Of a stretch of DNA of 64,000 nucleotides, positions 12,488 to 21,912 are shown in pieces. Source of the stretch: Hirsutella rhossiliensis. Lineage: Eukaryota > Ascomycota > Sordariomycetes > Hypocreales > Ophiocordycipitaceae. Where the stretch lies: positions 1,860,001 through 1,924,000 of the forward strand of contig NW_025408675.1 in NCBI RefSeq assembly GCF_020360975.1. Reading direction: 5' to 3'. The translations under genes were made by a program, and so were the position numbers. Position 1 is the stretch's first letter, and every line of letters starts with the position of its first letter. The notes beneath the pieces were generated by a model. That model searched no databases. It had not been told where the DNA came from and saw only the letters and a list, made by a program, of their open reading frames with translations.

Positions 12488-12976
12488 ATAATAAAGAGAT
12501 AGGAAGAGGCATAAATAAAACTAAGGGGGGAGGGTAGGTATATATATACGCGAGCTAAGCGCGCGTAATTAATAACTACGCGATAGAAGGTAAATATAGG
12601 CCGCTATACCCTTAATTAAGAAGTCGCGTAGCTAGACGGGAACCGATTTACGATTAGCGGAGCTAGCTAACTAAATTTTAATTAGCCGGCCCTACCTAAG
12701 AGCGACCTATACTAGCGCCCGGCCTAATAACCGGATATTACCTACCTTACTAACTAATAGACTAATAAGCTAACGCGACTATAGCTATATAGCTATAATA
12801 TAGGAGCTATAGTAAATAAAGGCGCCTATAAGTTAGGCCCTTAAAGAGAGACTACTACTTATAACCCTAGGCCTAGGCTAGCGAGCCCGGGCTATAGCCG
12901 CTTAAGATAGTAGCGGCTATAGCTTAAGAGGGCCTATACTAAGATATAATAGCGCGGGAGGAGCCTATAGTAGCTA
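12488..12976. other. Unassigned RIP-mutated DNA
   Basis: 489 bp of moderate GC content with motifs such as GAGCTAAGCGCGCG and AGCCCGGGCTATAGCCGC. It may be the 3' remainder of LINE-A copy 1, which was cut by LTR-X at 8,204, but no matching copy exists in the window to test this. I see no gene. Confidence 0.4.
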
Positions 12977-13138
12977 GCGTAAATTTCCTATATACTACTA
13001 CTATAACCTTATTTAAGGTAGACTTATACTAAAAGAGGGGAGGGTTTTCCCTTAAGTACTTTAGTTTTTCCCTCTTATTTAATATTAAAGTTTTAGATAC
13101 CTCTAGCTAGTTTCTTAGTATAATCTTAATAATAATAA
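12977..13138 (+). repeat. SINE-T 3' end fragment
   Basis: It is collinear with the last 160 or so bp of the SINE at 28,488-29,267: AAAAGAGGGGAGGGTTTTC, then TTTAGTTTTTCCCT, then AGTATAATCTTAATAATAA. The TAA-repeat tail abuts Copia-1 internal sequence at 13,139. The tRNA-like head is absent. Confidence 0.7.
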
Positions 13139-16100
13139 ACTATTTATAAAGGATAAATCGCTTAAATAAAAGAAGATTTTAGTAGCTAGTTTCCTTCCTT
13201 ACCCTTTAAAGTATAGACTATATTATTTTATTAAATAGAGATAAAAGATAGCTTAGTCTACTATATCTTAGTACCTAAGGCTAGGATTTTAATTATACCT
13301 AGCTAGCTAGGAGTTTATAAAAGAGATATCTAGTTTAATAGAAATAGCTAAAAAAAGTAAGGAGCTTACCTTTTATTAATATTAGTGTTTTTCTTACTCC
13401 TTAGCTTAAAAGGACGGATTAAGTAAAAGCTCTTTATTTAATATAGGTATAAAAGGAAGCGTCTTATTAAGGGAATTAAGGAGGAATTTATAAGCGACCT
13501 TATTAATATAGGCGTCTTAAGTAAGCTAGATAGTCTATTAGGACTTATTTTAAAGGATTTATATCCTTAGGAACTACTTTAGCTCTCTTAGCTTAGTTAT
13601 CTTATACTTTTATTATAGGCTTTATATAGCCTTCCTAGCTATTACTTCTTCCTTTTTTAAGTAGGCTTAAATAATATTATTAACGTAGAAGAATACTATA
13701 ATTTTACCCTTTTATATTATATATAGTTTTAAAGGGACTTTCTTAAAGCCTAGGGCTTTAAAGGAACCTATTAAATACTATTACTAAAGAAAGGGTACTC
13801 TTTATAGTCTATATAGAGCTTTCCTAAGCTATAAAACCTTTCTTAGTTATTAAAAACTAAGAGGAAGTTATATATAAATAACTTTATTTCCCTTAAGTAA
13901 GTAGTTAATAAAGGTATTAACTATATCTATTTAATTAAGTTTAAGGTTAAATTCTATTACTATAGCTATAAAGGTCTAAAAAGATATCCTTATTAAGGTA
14001 GTTACCTTAGTAAGTAGATTCCCCTTTTCCTATTAATCTTTATAGATAACTAGCTAGGCTTTATACTTTTAAAGGAAGCTATATTTATTAGTCTTATAGA
14101 TAAAGACCTACTTATAGCTAAGGACCTATTTTCCTTTATCCCTTTCCTTAAGGACCTCTTTAAAAGACCTTATCTCTTTATATAAAGCTAGGTAGTCTTT
14201 CTAGGCTTAGAAAAACTAGTCTTTAAAGGGGTGTTTTTCTAGCTACTTTTAGTTTACTAGTAGGTCTAAGAGGTCTCTTTTATATACCTTCCTTACTAAT
14301 AGCTATAGCTTAAAGAGCTAGCTTACTATAAATACTTTATAGGAACTATCTTTTATTAGCGTTAAATAGAAGTCGGAAAAACAATTAAAATAAGGGAGAG
14401 GTTAGTCTTCTTTAATAACTATATCGGGCCTTATACCTTCCTTTACTTCTCGAAGTAAGGATAAAAAGGCAGCTAGGTAATCCTTTAAGCTAGGTGCCTT
14501 TCCTACCCTCTTAGGGGTTAAGATAGGAAGACTAACTAAAAAAGCTACTTTTAGATCTTCTTCTTATATAAGAGGAAGCGTAGGGAGGTAGGCGTATTCT
14601 AGCTCTACTACTTTCTTATAGTCTCCTTCTTTATATAGATTATTTAATTTAATAGCTTCTTCTTTTTCTTTAAAGTTAGCGTTATCCTTAACTACTTTAA
14701 CGTTAGTTTCTTCTTTTATTTTTATATCTAAGACCTCTTCTTAAGACTATTAAGAAGGGGGGATTTAGATCTTTTAAATTAGCTAACGTTATAAGAGTAA
14801 GAGGGGATATTAATCCCTCTTTCTATTAAAAAAGCTAGATTTGTCGAAAATTATATCCTTAATTAAAATAACTTTCTATAAAAAAGGAATCTAGATCTAG
14901 AAGATATTTATAAAATTATAGCTAATAAGGTAACTAATAAAGGCTCTAGGATTAAGCTTTCTTTTCTTCTTCCTTTTTAGCTATATATTAATAGTTATAG
15001 TATATACCTTATAGCTATAAGTATAAAAGTAAGCTAGTAAGGCCCTTTTCTTTATAAAGAGCTTAAGGGGAGATTTCTAGTTTATTCCTTAGGTAGCCCC
15101 TTTAAAGGTTTAGTTCTATAAGTAATAAGCGGTCTTAACGATTTCCCTTTAAAGGTTATAAGGAAGCTTTATAGTAAGTCTTATTATATAGGCCCTTTTT
15201 ATTATAGTACCCCTTAATCTTTCTACCCCTTTATTTTAGGCTTAGGTATTTAGTGCTAATAAGAGGGGTAAAATACCCCGTTTTTAAAGCTTATTTAAGA
15301 TATCCTTTATAAATAGCTCTCTATTAAACTATATCTTCTTTACCTTATAGCTAAAGTAGGATTTTATTTAGTTAACGAAGTCTTAAAGGGTAAACTAGTT
15401 ATACTTACTTAGGTAGGTCTATAAGAAATAAGGGAAAACTATCCCTAAAAAAGCGTCTATAAAAAACATTACCTTAATAAAGCTTTCTTAGTCCTTAGAG
15501 ACGTTAGTCTAGTTAACTTAAATTTCCTTATATAGCTAGTCTAGCTATAAAGGGGTTCGTCTAAAAATTCGTTTCTTAGTCTTCCCCTAACTATAGTATT
15601 TATATTTAACGGTCTTTAAGCTCTTTATTTATACGCCTTATTATTAGCCTAGCTTATATAAAGCTAAGGGGCCTAAGTAACTAAGTTATACGTATTAAAA
15701 AAGACCGTCTCTTTAGGCTACTAAAAGAGGGTCCTTAGAACCTACTCTCTTAGTAGGGAAAGCTAACTTTTTAGGAGATTCCTTTTTAAGGATAGGTTAG
15801 AATTCGAGAATAAATTAACCGATTTTTTCCTCGATAAACCTAATCGTTTAATTCTTTTAGACTAGCTTTATAGGCTTAGTCGTTATATCTTAAAAGATTC
15901 CTTTCTCTTAAAGAAAGTAAAAGGAAATTAAGCTTATTAAAAATTAAGGGTAAAAAGCTACCCTTTTTTATTAAAGAATTTATATAGACCTATTAAGTAA
16001 TTTTATTATAAAATTCACCCTTTTATACCCCTCTATCTATATAGTTAACTCCTTAGTAATAAGGTATTCCTTCTATACTTTCTTAAAGGACCGGAATTAT

Positions 16101-17682
16101 AAGAGTATATTATAAATATTAAGGGAAGTACTAAAGTTAAGGATAGCTAATTTTTATAAGGGATATTTAAAGGGTCCTAATAGTTAGTCTTAGCGTTATT
16201 AATTTATAAGGAAGATAAAGGTCGGATTTACTATACTAATAATGTTTCCTTAAATTTATAGCTCGAATAAAGGTAGCGGCGTTAGTTATTATTTCTTAGT
16301 AACCTGAATCTTATCTATCTTCTTCTATAATAAGGAGTCTTCCTTAAGAGACTATTATACTATTTCTTATAGCCTCTTTAAAGAGTTAACTCCTTTAGGT
16401 TGGTTTTTCTTAAAGACCTATTAGCATTATAATAACTAATAGCCTAGGGATTTATAGGCTAGGCAGCCGTTTTATTTAGTCTTTTATTTCTTTAAGGAAT
16501 CCTTATTTTAATTTAAAAGGTCTACTTAAAAACCCCCCCTTTCTACCTCTTATTACTAATTTTAACGAGGTTCGATTTCGACTAGTTCTTTAATTTTCCG
16601 ACTAATAAACTAAAAGGTCTATTAAGGGACTAGTTAGGCCGGTCTAACTAATAGGGCCGGGGCCGGGCCCGGAGTAAGAGTTAGAGCTAGGGCTAAGGTA
16701 GTAGCTATAGTTAACGATAGCGTTAAGGTTCTTAAAGGAGGAGGAGCCGGAGGGGCAATAGCTATAGTAATAGTAGCGGTAGCCGTAGTAATAAGGGCTA
16801 TAGTAGCTATAAGGGCAGTAGGTCGAACCGTTTAAGTTAAGTACTAGCTATAAAAGAATAAGACTACTTATTATTATACTTTAATAGCTTCTTTATCTAG
16901 TTCCTAGCTAACTTCTTAAAAGATAGTTAAGTAACCGTTATTAATAGGCTTTATTAATAAAGATATATCCTATAGCTACTAGCTAGAAAGAGCTTTTATA
17001 AGGAAGTATTAGTTAGCTTCCTTAAGGATTTCTTCTTACTTAGCTAGCTATAAAGAAGCTAGTAGGTTCCTAGTAAAAAAGGTTCCTAGGTATACTATAT
17101 AGGTCTTCCTAATATAGTTAGTTATATAGCCCCTTAAGGGAGCTATTAAGTTCTCGAGCTTTAAAAGCTACTTCCTAAGAGTCTCTTCTTTTTAAAGAGA
17201 GATTAGCTTTATAGTATTAATAGATTCCGTTATTACTATATAAGTAGTAGTTAGTAGCTTTATCTTATAAAGGTATTCCTTACGGTAACTCTTATAGTTA
17301 CCTAAGGTAGTAGAAAAAACTCTCTATTATATAGAGGTTAGCTTAGAAAAGAGGGAAGCTCCCTCTATAAATTCTATTACTCTAGGTTAAAGAGGGGGCT
17401 TAAGAGAGTCTTACTTATTAAAGAAGACTAAATTATAAATAGTTCTATCTATATAAGTCCGTAGCTCCTTTACCTACTTATCTTAATCTTAGGGCTTTAT
17501 AAGAATCGGTTTATAGACTATAGGGGTAGTAGAGTTATTTTTCGATATTATTAAGGAAGAAGAAGTAGAAAAGTTAGTTAAAAATTAGCTTTTTTAGTAA
17601 GAGGGGTAAAAGGAAGCTATAAAGGATATAAGAAAGGTACCTTTTATAGCAGCTAAAAGGTATAAGAATTCTATTCCTCCTA

Positions 17683-17692
17683 GGCTTATAAC
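17683..17692 (-). other. Copia-1 primer-binding site
   Basis: The minus strand reads GTTATAAGCC directly after the LTR, the half-tRNA-iMet type site with one RIP change. The identical site lies at 50,631-50,640. Confidence 0.7.
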
Positions 17693-18168
17693 TCTTATAA
17701 AGAGAGATATAAGAAGTATATATAAAATATATAAAGGTAAAATTAAAAGTAAGGGGTTAGATAGGTAGGGTAGAGATATTTAATTCTTATAAGGGCAGTA
17801 ATTATAATAGGGGAGTAATTATTATATTACCTTAATTATCCTTCTTTCCTTTATCTAACACCCCTTTTTATACCTATTTAGTATCTTAATTAATAAAGAA
17901 GATCCTACTTAAAGAAGCTATTAATATCCTTTTAACTACTAAGCTTTTTACTAGTTTTTCCCCTTCTTTTTAGCCGTTACCGGTATATCTATCTTATCTC
18001 TCGCTACCCTTATAGGGAGCTATTACTACTTCTACTTCCCTCTTACCCTTACCCTCCTTTCTATACCTCCTTTTAGCTCCTTCTTTAAAACCTGTTTTTT
18101 AGCTTCCTAGGTCCCTTATACTATAAGATATCTCTAAGAACTACGAAATTAAGCTACGCTTCGCGATA
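17693..18168 (-). repeat. Copia-1 5' LTR (476 bp)
   Basis: It begins TCTTATAAAGAG and ends TTCGCGATA on the plus strand, collinear with the LTRs at 44,810, 50,641 and (reversed) 39,758 and 51,900. Confidence 0.88.
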
Positions 18169-18569
18169 ATAACCCTATAAGCCTTAAGAATAGTATAGTC
18201 TAGCTTATTTTACTTAGGAAGTATAATTCTTATAGCTTCCTTTTATAACTTAGGGTAGTATCCTTAGTTAAATAAGGCTTTATAGGCCCTACTAAAGACT
18301 CTAGGGATAGCTATATATATATATTAAATAGGGAGGAAGCTAAGGGAGTCCGGGCTAAAGGCTTTCTTATTAAAATAGCTAAAAATAGCCCTCTTAATTT
18401 TAAGGTCCTTTAGCTCTAGCTAGTCTTACTTAGCTATGCCCTTACTACCTATATAGCCCGGAGGTTCTTTTTTTTAGGCTCTAAGGGGGGCTAAGGGGGT
18501 AGCTAAGGCTAAGGTCTAAGGTTAGAAAAAGGGTTATTAAGAAGGCCTTATATTTTTCTATTAGCTCGA
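18169..18569 (-). pseudogene. LINE-B fragment, RT region
   Basis: It is collinear with 35,900-36,290 of the LINE-B at 32,659-39,351. That section encodes the RT stretch with K-K-A-x-x-P-D-S-L-S-F-L-L on the minus strand. It is the right-hand part of a LINE-B copy that Copia-1 entered at 18,168 (TSD ATAAC at 18,169-18,173). It stops abruptly at a Gypsy-1 LTR fragment. Confidence 0.8.
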
Positions 18570-18696
18570 CCTATATTTAGGTACTATTCGGCCTAAGCTT
18601 AGGTCGAGCTCTACCTATATATAGGTCTACTTTAGCCTAACTCTAATACTATCGCTATAGTATAACCTTAGCCTTTTATAGGCGTAGCCTATAATA
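18570..18696 (+). repeat. Gypsy-1 LTR fragment (127 of 257 bp)
   Basis: It matches the right half of the Gypsy-1 LTRs at 53,388-53,644 and 59,992-60,248, from AGCTCGACCTATATT to GCCTATAATA. The left half is missing. Confidence 0.8.
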
Positions 18697-19560
18697 GCTA
18701 CTAAGCTAAATATACTAATATAAAAGCGTATTACTCTTACTACTTAGGTTACCCGCTAACTCTATAAAGCTAGTAGTATAAGAAGTCGCGTACTAGATCC
18801 CGCCCTACGTAATAATAGGTAGTAAGTAGTATTAAATAGGAGCCGTTAGTTTTTAATATAAGCGGTAAATTAAATCTTCTTTAATTAATAACTCTTAGCT
18901 ATAAAGGTCTATTACTACCTCCTTAAATATAATACCGACTTTACTAATATACTATATTAGTCCTTTCTAAACTTAACGGCGCTCTACTAGATAATCTTTT
19001 AGCTATAGGTATATCTCCGTTATTAGCCCGGCGAGTAAACGGACGCTAAATAGCCCCCGGAGATAATCCCTCTAAGGTAAGGAGGGCGAACCCTTCTATA
19101 CCTAGAAGCGTACGCCGACCGCGGTTATATTCTAGAAGACTTATACCTATATAACTATATATAAATACTTTACTTAGTATATTAAAGAGGTCGGAGTAAA
19201 GATAAATCCTAAATCTTTCTTAATAGGTAGGATTCCCTTACTACGGCTGCTTTATAACGTATTATAGGGGTATTTAATAGACGAGTTTAGCGATATAATT
19301 ATCGTGTTGCGACCTACCCGGGACTCTATTAATATAAGGCGATCGACGAATAAATCGATCGATTAATAGGTTTAATTAATACGATCGAAATCGAAATCGA
19401 TTAGTTAATCGATTCCGAAGCCTATACGTAGGTATACGATATTTACCCTTCTGCTAGATATTTAGCCGTTAAGCCCCTTATATTAGCAACGTAATAGGTG
19501 TTTAAAGTATTTAAAGGAGGATACTTTATTTTAGACAGCGAATTTATTTGCCCTAGCTAT
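18697..19560. other. Unassigned RIP-mutated DNA grading into the normal-composition island
   Basis: About 860 bp with no protein motif I can recognise. A cluster of CGAT/ATCGAT words lies at about 19,339-19,422. From about 19,540 CA and TG reappear, marking the left edge of the island. Confidence 0.4.
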
Positions 19561-19653
19561 CTTTGATACTATGCGAAGCGTAAGACTTAACGGAGAAACT
19601 AAGAACCGTGCCCGGCCCGCTTCGCTCGTTAAACTGCCTATTCTTCTCCGTCT

Positions 19654-19749
19654 TTAGGACGAGCGGGGCTCATGGGCAGCGAAGCACTCCTTAGCGCTCT
19701 TAAACTCGGGCTCGGCCTCGAGCTTGTTAGCGGGGGCCGGAGAGGCCTC
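19654..19749 (-). pseudogene. In-frame continuation beyond the stop of the secreted-protein gene
   Basis: After the TAA at 19,750-19,752 the same minus-strand frame stays open for 31 codons to a second TAA at 19,654-19,656. It encodes a second copy of the A-E-P-E-F-K-S-A-K-E-C-F-A-A module of the gene. In DNA, 19,679-19,722 and 19,844-19,887 are 44 bp copies with two mismatches, spaced 165 bp (55 codons), so the phase is kept. The terminating TAA is one C-to-T step, of the CpA-to-TpA type, from CAA. This suggests that a longer protein was shortened by a RIP-type change, or that the tail was never translated. A CTAAC at about 19,725-19,729 on the minus strand resembles a fungal branch point, so a small intron is a weaker alternative; no convincing GTRNGT donor is seen. 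Confidence 0.55.
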
Positions 19750-20109
19750 TTAGGAGGGAGACCCTTCCTGGGAAGCGGCAACCGTCTCGGTCTTCGGTTG
19801 CTGGGCAGGGTCAGGCGTCGAGCCAGGCTTGGTCTCCCGTGCGGCGAAGCACTCCTTGGCGCTCTTAAACTCGGGCTCGGCCTTGAGATAGTCCCTCATC
19901 TTTTGCTGGTCGTCGAAATCCTCGCAAAATGTCTGCGTGCCACAGTTTTCCTCGGAGTGTTCGAACCAGGTGTCTCGCAACCAACCACAGTATAAGCCGC
20001 CAAACGAGACATCCTCGATCCACGGAAGCTTCTGGCCGGCGGCGGGCTTGCCCTGGGGCAAGGCACCGACCAGAGCGGCGGTGCTGGCAAGAACAATGGC
20101 GGATTTCAT
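19750..20109 (-). CDS. Small secreted cysteine-containing protein, effector candidate (119 aa)
   Basis: Residues 1-16 are a classical signal peptide: K2, a hydrophobic core (A-I-V-L-A-S-T-A-A-L-V), and cleavage expected after V-G-A at 16, followed by L-P-Q, which is common at this point in ascomycete secreted proteins. The mature part is about 103 aa with four Cys (41, 56, 62, 87), enough for two disulphides. It has an aromatic, acidic middle (W30, W43, W48, F-C-E-D-F-D-D) and a Pro/Thr/Gln-rich low-complexity tail from about 92. There is no membrane segment and no enzyme motif that I recognise. The start codon has A at -3, and a TATA box lies about 135 bp upstream. No intron is needed. It is the only convincing host gene in the window and sits in a RIP-spared pocket among retroelements, the setting of many fungal avirulence genes. 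The effector role is inference. The stop may be a RIP product (see 19,654-19,749). Confidence 0.78.
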   Translation of the reverse strand: MKSAIVLASTAALVGALPQGKPAAGQKLPWIEDVSFGGLYCGWLRDTWFEHSEENCGTQTFCEDFDDQQKMRDYLKAEPEFKSAKECFAARETKPGSTPDPAQQPKTETVAASQEGSPS

Positions 20110-20145
20110 TTTCGAATGCTGGTAGAGTAAAGACTAGCCGTAAAA

Positions 20146-20199
20146 CTAAAGAGTGATATCAAGGATTGGTACTGGTTGAATAGACAGACAAGTGAGCAT
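20146..20199 (-). promoter_or_regulatory. Possible upstream ORF (17 codons) in the 5' leader
   Basis: On the minus strand an ATG at 20,199 opens a 17-codon frame ending at TAG (20,146-20,148), 36 nt before the main ATG. With a start of transcription about 30 bp below the TATA box, this ATG would lie inside the leader and could dampen translation. No other evidence supports its use. Confidence 0.35.
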
Positions 20200-20243
20200 G
20201 AGTGTGTCTAGAGAAGCCGATAAAGACTCCAGTGAAGTCCAGG

Positions 20244-20252
20244 TATTTATAG
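20244..20252 (-). promoter_or_regulatory. TATA box of the secreted-protein gene
   Basis: The minus strand reads CTATAAATA, about 135 bp upstream of the ATG. Pyrimidine-rich stretches (TCTTTATCGGCTTCTCT) follow, as in fungal transcription start regions. This predicts a leader of about 100 nt. Confidence 0.5.
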
Positions 20253-20556
20253 AGATATGACAATTGCGATCTCACTACGGCATAACGGCAGTGTCCAGTC
20301 TATGACTCGGGTCCTAGCCGAGATGCTCGTGTTACTGTGGATACTGCTGTCGATTCCATGGTATAGGTACACATCTCGGAAGGGCTATGCTTGTTAGAAA
20401 GAGAGACACATGTGTCAATTGCAGTGCGCCTTTCGGAGCGCGCGTTCCACTTTTGCCTTCGTGGCGCAATGGTCTTCGCGACAACGCTATGTGGGATATA
20501 GGGGTATAGTGTAGCTGAATAACTGGGCTGTACATTGCATGACGCAGCAGGATTAT
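20253..20556. other. Upstream intergenic DNA, normal composition
   Basis: 304 bp with ordinary CA/TG content between the gene's TATA box and the miniature LTR-like element. It probably contains the distal promoter. The open frame within it shows no coding character. I recognise no specific binding site. Confidence 0.4.
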
Positions 20557-20894
20557 TGTCATATTAAATACCACTTGGCCAAAATGAGGGCACCCCCGAG
20601 TAGGAGTAATATTAGTGCTTGTTATATCTCCTAGGTTTCTGGCTATTATGGTGCTAGAGAGCTATTTTGCACGTTATAGCTAGTAGCTCCGATAATTGAT
20701 TTTTTTTTTGCTAACCTAGTCGTCGCGGGGTTTCGAATAGGAGATTGTATATATACGTAGTTTTCTAGAAGTTATAGGTAAGACTTAGCTTAGCGCCTTC
20801 CCTCCCGGGCTTATAACTGTTATATTAAATACTACTTAGCTAAAATAAGGGCACCCCCGAGTGGGAGTGATATTAGTGCTTGTTATATCTCCTA
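20557..20894 (-). mobile_element. Miniature LTR-like element (TRIM-like), 338 bp
   Basis: Two 77 bp direct repeats (20,557-20,633 and 20,818-20,894) flank 184 bp with no coding capacity. Next to the right repeat, 20,807-20,817 reads GTTATAAGCCC on the minus strand, the same iMet-type primer-binding site as the Copia families here, and the repeat ends in ...ATAACA beside it. These points fit a very small, deleted or non-autonomous Copia relative on the minus strand. Against this, the flanks (ATTAT and CTTTG) do not form a TSD, and the polypurine tract is not obvious. Confidence 0.45.
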
Positions 20895-20924
20895 CTTTGT
20901 CGTGCCAGTCTCGTGACATTTATA

Positions 20925-21575
20925 TAGGCGTCGGTTATCCTATTCCTTGGCTATCTACCTATCCGTGGAGCATTGTAGAGGTCCCGAATGGATTGGCAAT
21001 ATGACCCTGTGCCTCCTCTACTAATATTGCGCCCCTACCATCCTCGTGGCGTAGTGGCCACACGCTTCGGAGGCCGCCCTCGTGGCGGGCCGAGGGCAAG
21101 ACCTTTGGGGGAGATCGAGACCGGCAGACTAGCCCATCCTGCCTTCCCAAATAGGGAACACAACCTCTAGGGACCTGGGTCATCCCTAGCGGGGGCGCTC
21201 CCGTCATTTTACTGTCCCCTCGTAGCACCCGTGTGGGCGACATCACACGCATGCGGATGACCTCATTTTCAGCCTTCAATGCTGGTCTTTGCCTTGCCGT
21301 GGCCTCTCGACACTAACTGTAACGGGCAGCTAAGACACATCAAGTGTGGCATAGCCGTAAAGATCTACGGATAACCACGAAGTACATAGTCTCCTACTTC
21401 CGTTAATACCAAGTATACTAGGACTTTCTCGAATTACGTGGTTATGCCTGCGCGACTCATAAGCATCCCGCAGTAAACCTCGGCACGCTCGACTCGCACT
21501 ATGCAGTTTCAACCTCTAATATCTAAATGCTTTACGGATAGGCGGATAGCCAAGGAATGGGATAACCGACGCCTG
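20925..21575. mobile_element. MITE with long terminal inverted repeats and TA target duplication (651 bp)
   Basis: The left end TAGGCGTCGGTTATCC...TTGGCTATC and the right end (reverse complement CAGGCGTCGGTTATCCC...TTGGCTATC) form imperfect inverted repeats of about 55 bp (20,925-20,980 and 21,520-21,575). They are flanked by TA on both sides (20,923-20,924 and 21,576-21,577). TA duplication points to the Tc1/mariner superfamily, and the absence of any transposase frame makes it a MITE. The core is GC-rich with normal CA/TG content, so it has hardly been touched by RIP. The three short open frames inside it appear to be chance. Confidence 0.75.
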
Positions 21576-21576
21576 T

Positions 21577-21912
21577 ATGAACTTCCTGCGTTATGCAACT
21601 GAAAAGACTGCGTGGATTGTCACCCCGGGTGGCCAGGCAGTTGTTCACGGCTGCGGTTGCGCCTTCCATAGACTATGCCTCCACTGCCTAGGCTTATGCA
21701 TGCGGAGTAAGGGAGGGTTACTAGTTGAATCGAGCATAGATAGTAGGGGCGCAGGCGGTGACCAGAGCGTTCCGTACTATGCCGACGGCAGTCGCGGAAG
21801 TAGAGGCAAGCATTCGGCCGGTAGTGAAGCGGGACACTTAGGCAGCAGCGAGGTTTTATATCAGCGTTCGTACTCTCCCGCGGGCGCATCCTCTTACCCG
21901 GCTAGGCACTAG
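21577..21912 (+). CDS. Hypothetical ORF (111 aa), doubtful
   Basis: The ATG lies at the very end of the MITE's TA duplication, so any start here would have been created or supplied by the insertion. The translation has four Cys and three His in residues 24-42 (H-G-C-G-C-A-F-H-R-L-C-L-H-C-L-G-L-C) and then a Gly/Ser-rich half ending S-Y-P-A-R-H. There is no signal peptide, and I recognise no family. The DNA has normal composition and is bounded on the right by RIP-mutated DNA at about 21,912. It may be an exon or fragment of a host gene disrupted by the MITE, or non-coding. An 89-codon frame on the other strand is no better supported. Confidence 0.25.
   Translation: MNFLRYATEKTAWIVTPGGQAVVHGCGCAFHRLCLHCLGLCMRSKGGLLVESSIDSRGAGGDQSVPYYADGSRGSRGKHSAGSEAGHLGSSEVLYQRSYSPAGASSYPARH

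Larger units (their letters stand above)
13139..18168 (-). mobile_element. Copia-1 element lacking its 3' end
   Basis: On the minus strand it runs from the 5' LTR (18,168-17,693) through PBS, gag (about 17,650-16,500), integrase (about 16,000-14,900) and RT (about 14,400-13,200). It is collinear with the complete Copia-1 at 44,810-51,117 down to the point matching 46,075. The RT strand reads E-F-N-L-x-L-N-x-I-D-I-V-N-x-x-x-N near 13,960-13,895, the Copia motif h-Q-I-D-V-x-N-A-F. The last 1.3 kb (RNase H and 3' LTR) is missing, replaced at 13,139 by the SINE fragment. On the right the flank is ATAAC and then LINE-B sequence, and the intact LINE-B also has ATAAC at this point, so the element inserted into a LINE-B copy. 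All frames are broken by RIP. Confidence 0.82.

Noticed and set aside
19672..19995. 107-codon plus-strand ORF, and shorter ORFs at 19,896-20,096 (minus), 19,929-20,156 and 19,937-20,125 (plus)
   Set aside because: They overlap the secreted-protein gene in other frames or on the opposite strand and have no signal peptide, promoter or recognisable domain. They are shadows.
20332..20574. 80-codon minus-strand ORF upstream of the gene
   Set aside because: No coding character. It overlaps the TRIM-like repeat at its end and lies in the promoter region.
20959..21512. Three ORFs inside the MITE (20,959-21,279 minus, 20,988-21,170 plus, 21,330-21,512 minus)
   Set aside because: They lie between inverted repeats and share nothing with transposases. 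They are chance frames in GC-rich DNA.
21620..21889. 89-codon minus-strand ORF
   Set aside because: It overlaps the equally uncertain plus-strand ORF and has no recognised motif or promoter.
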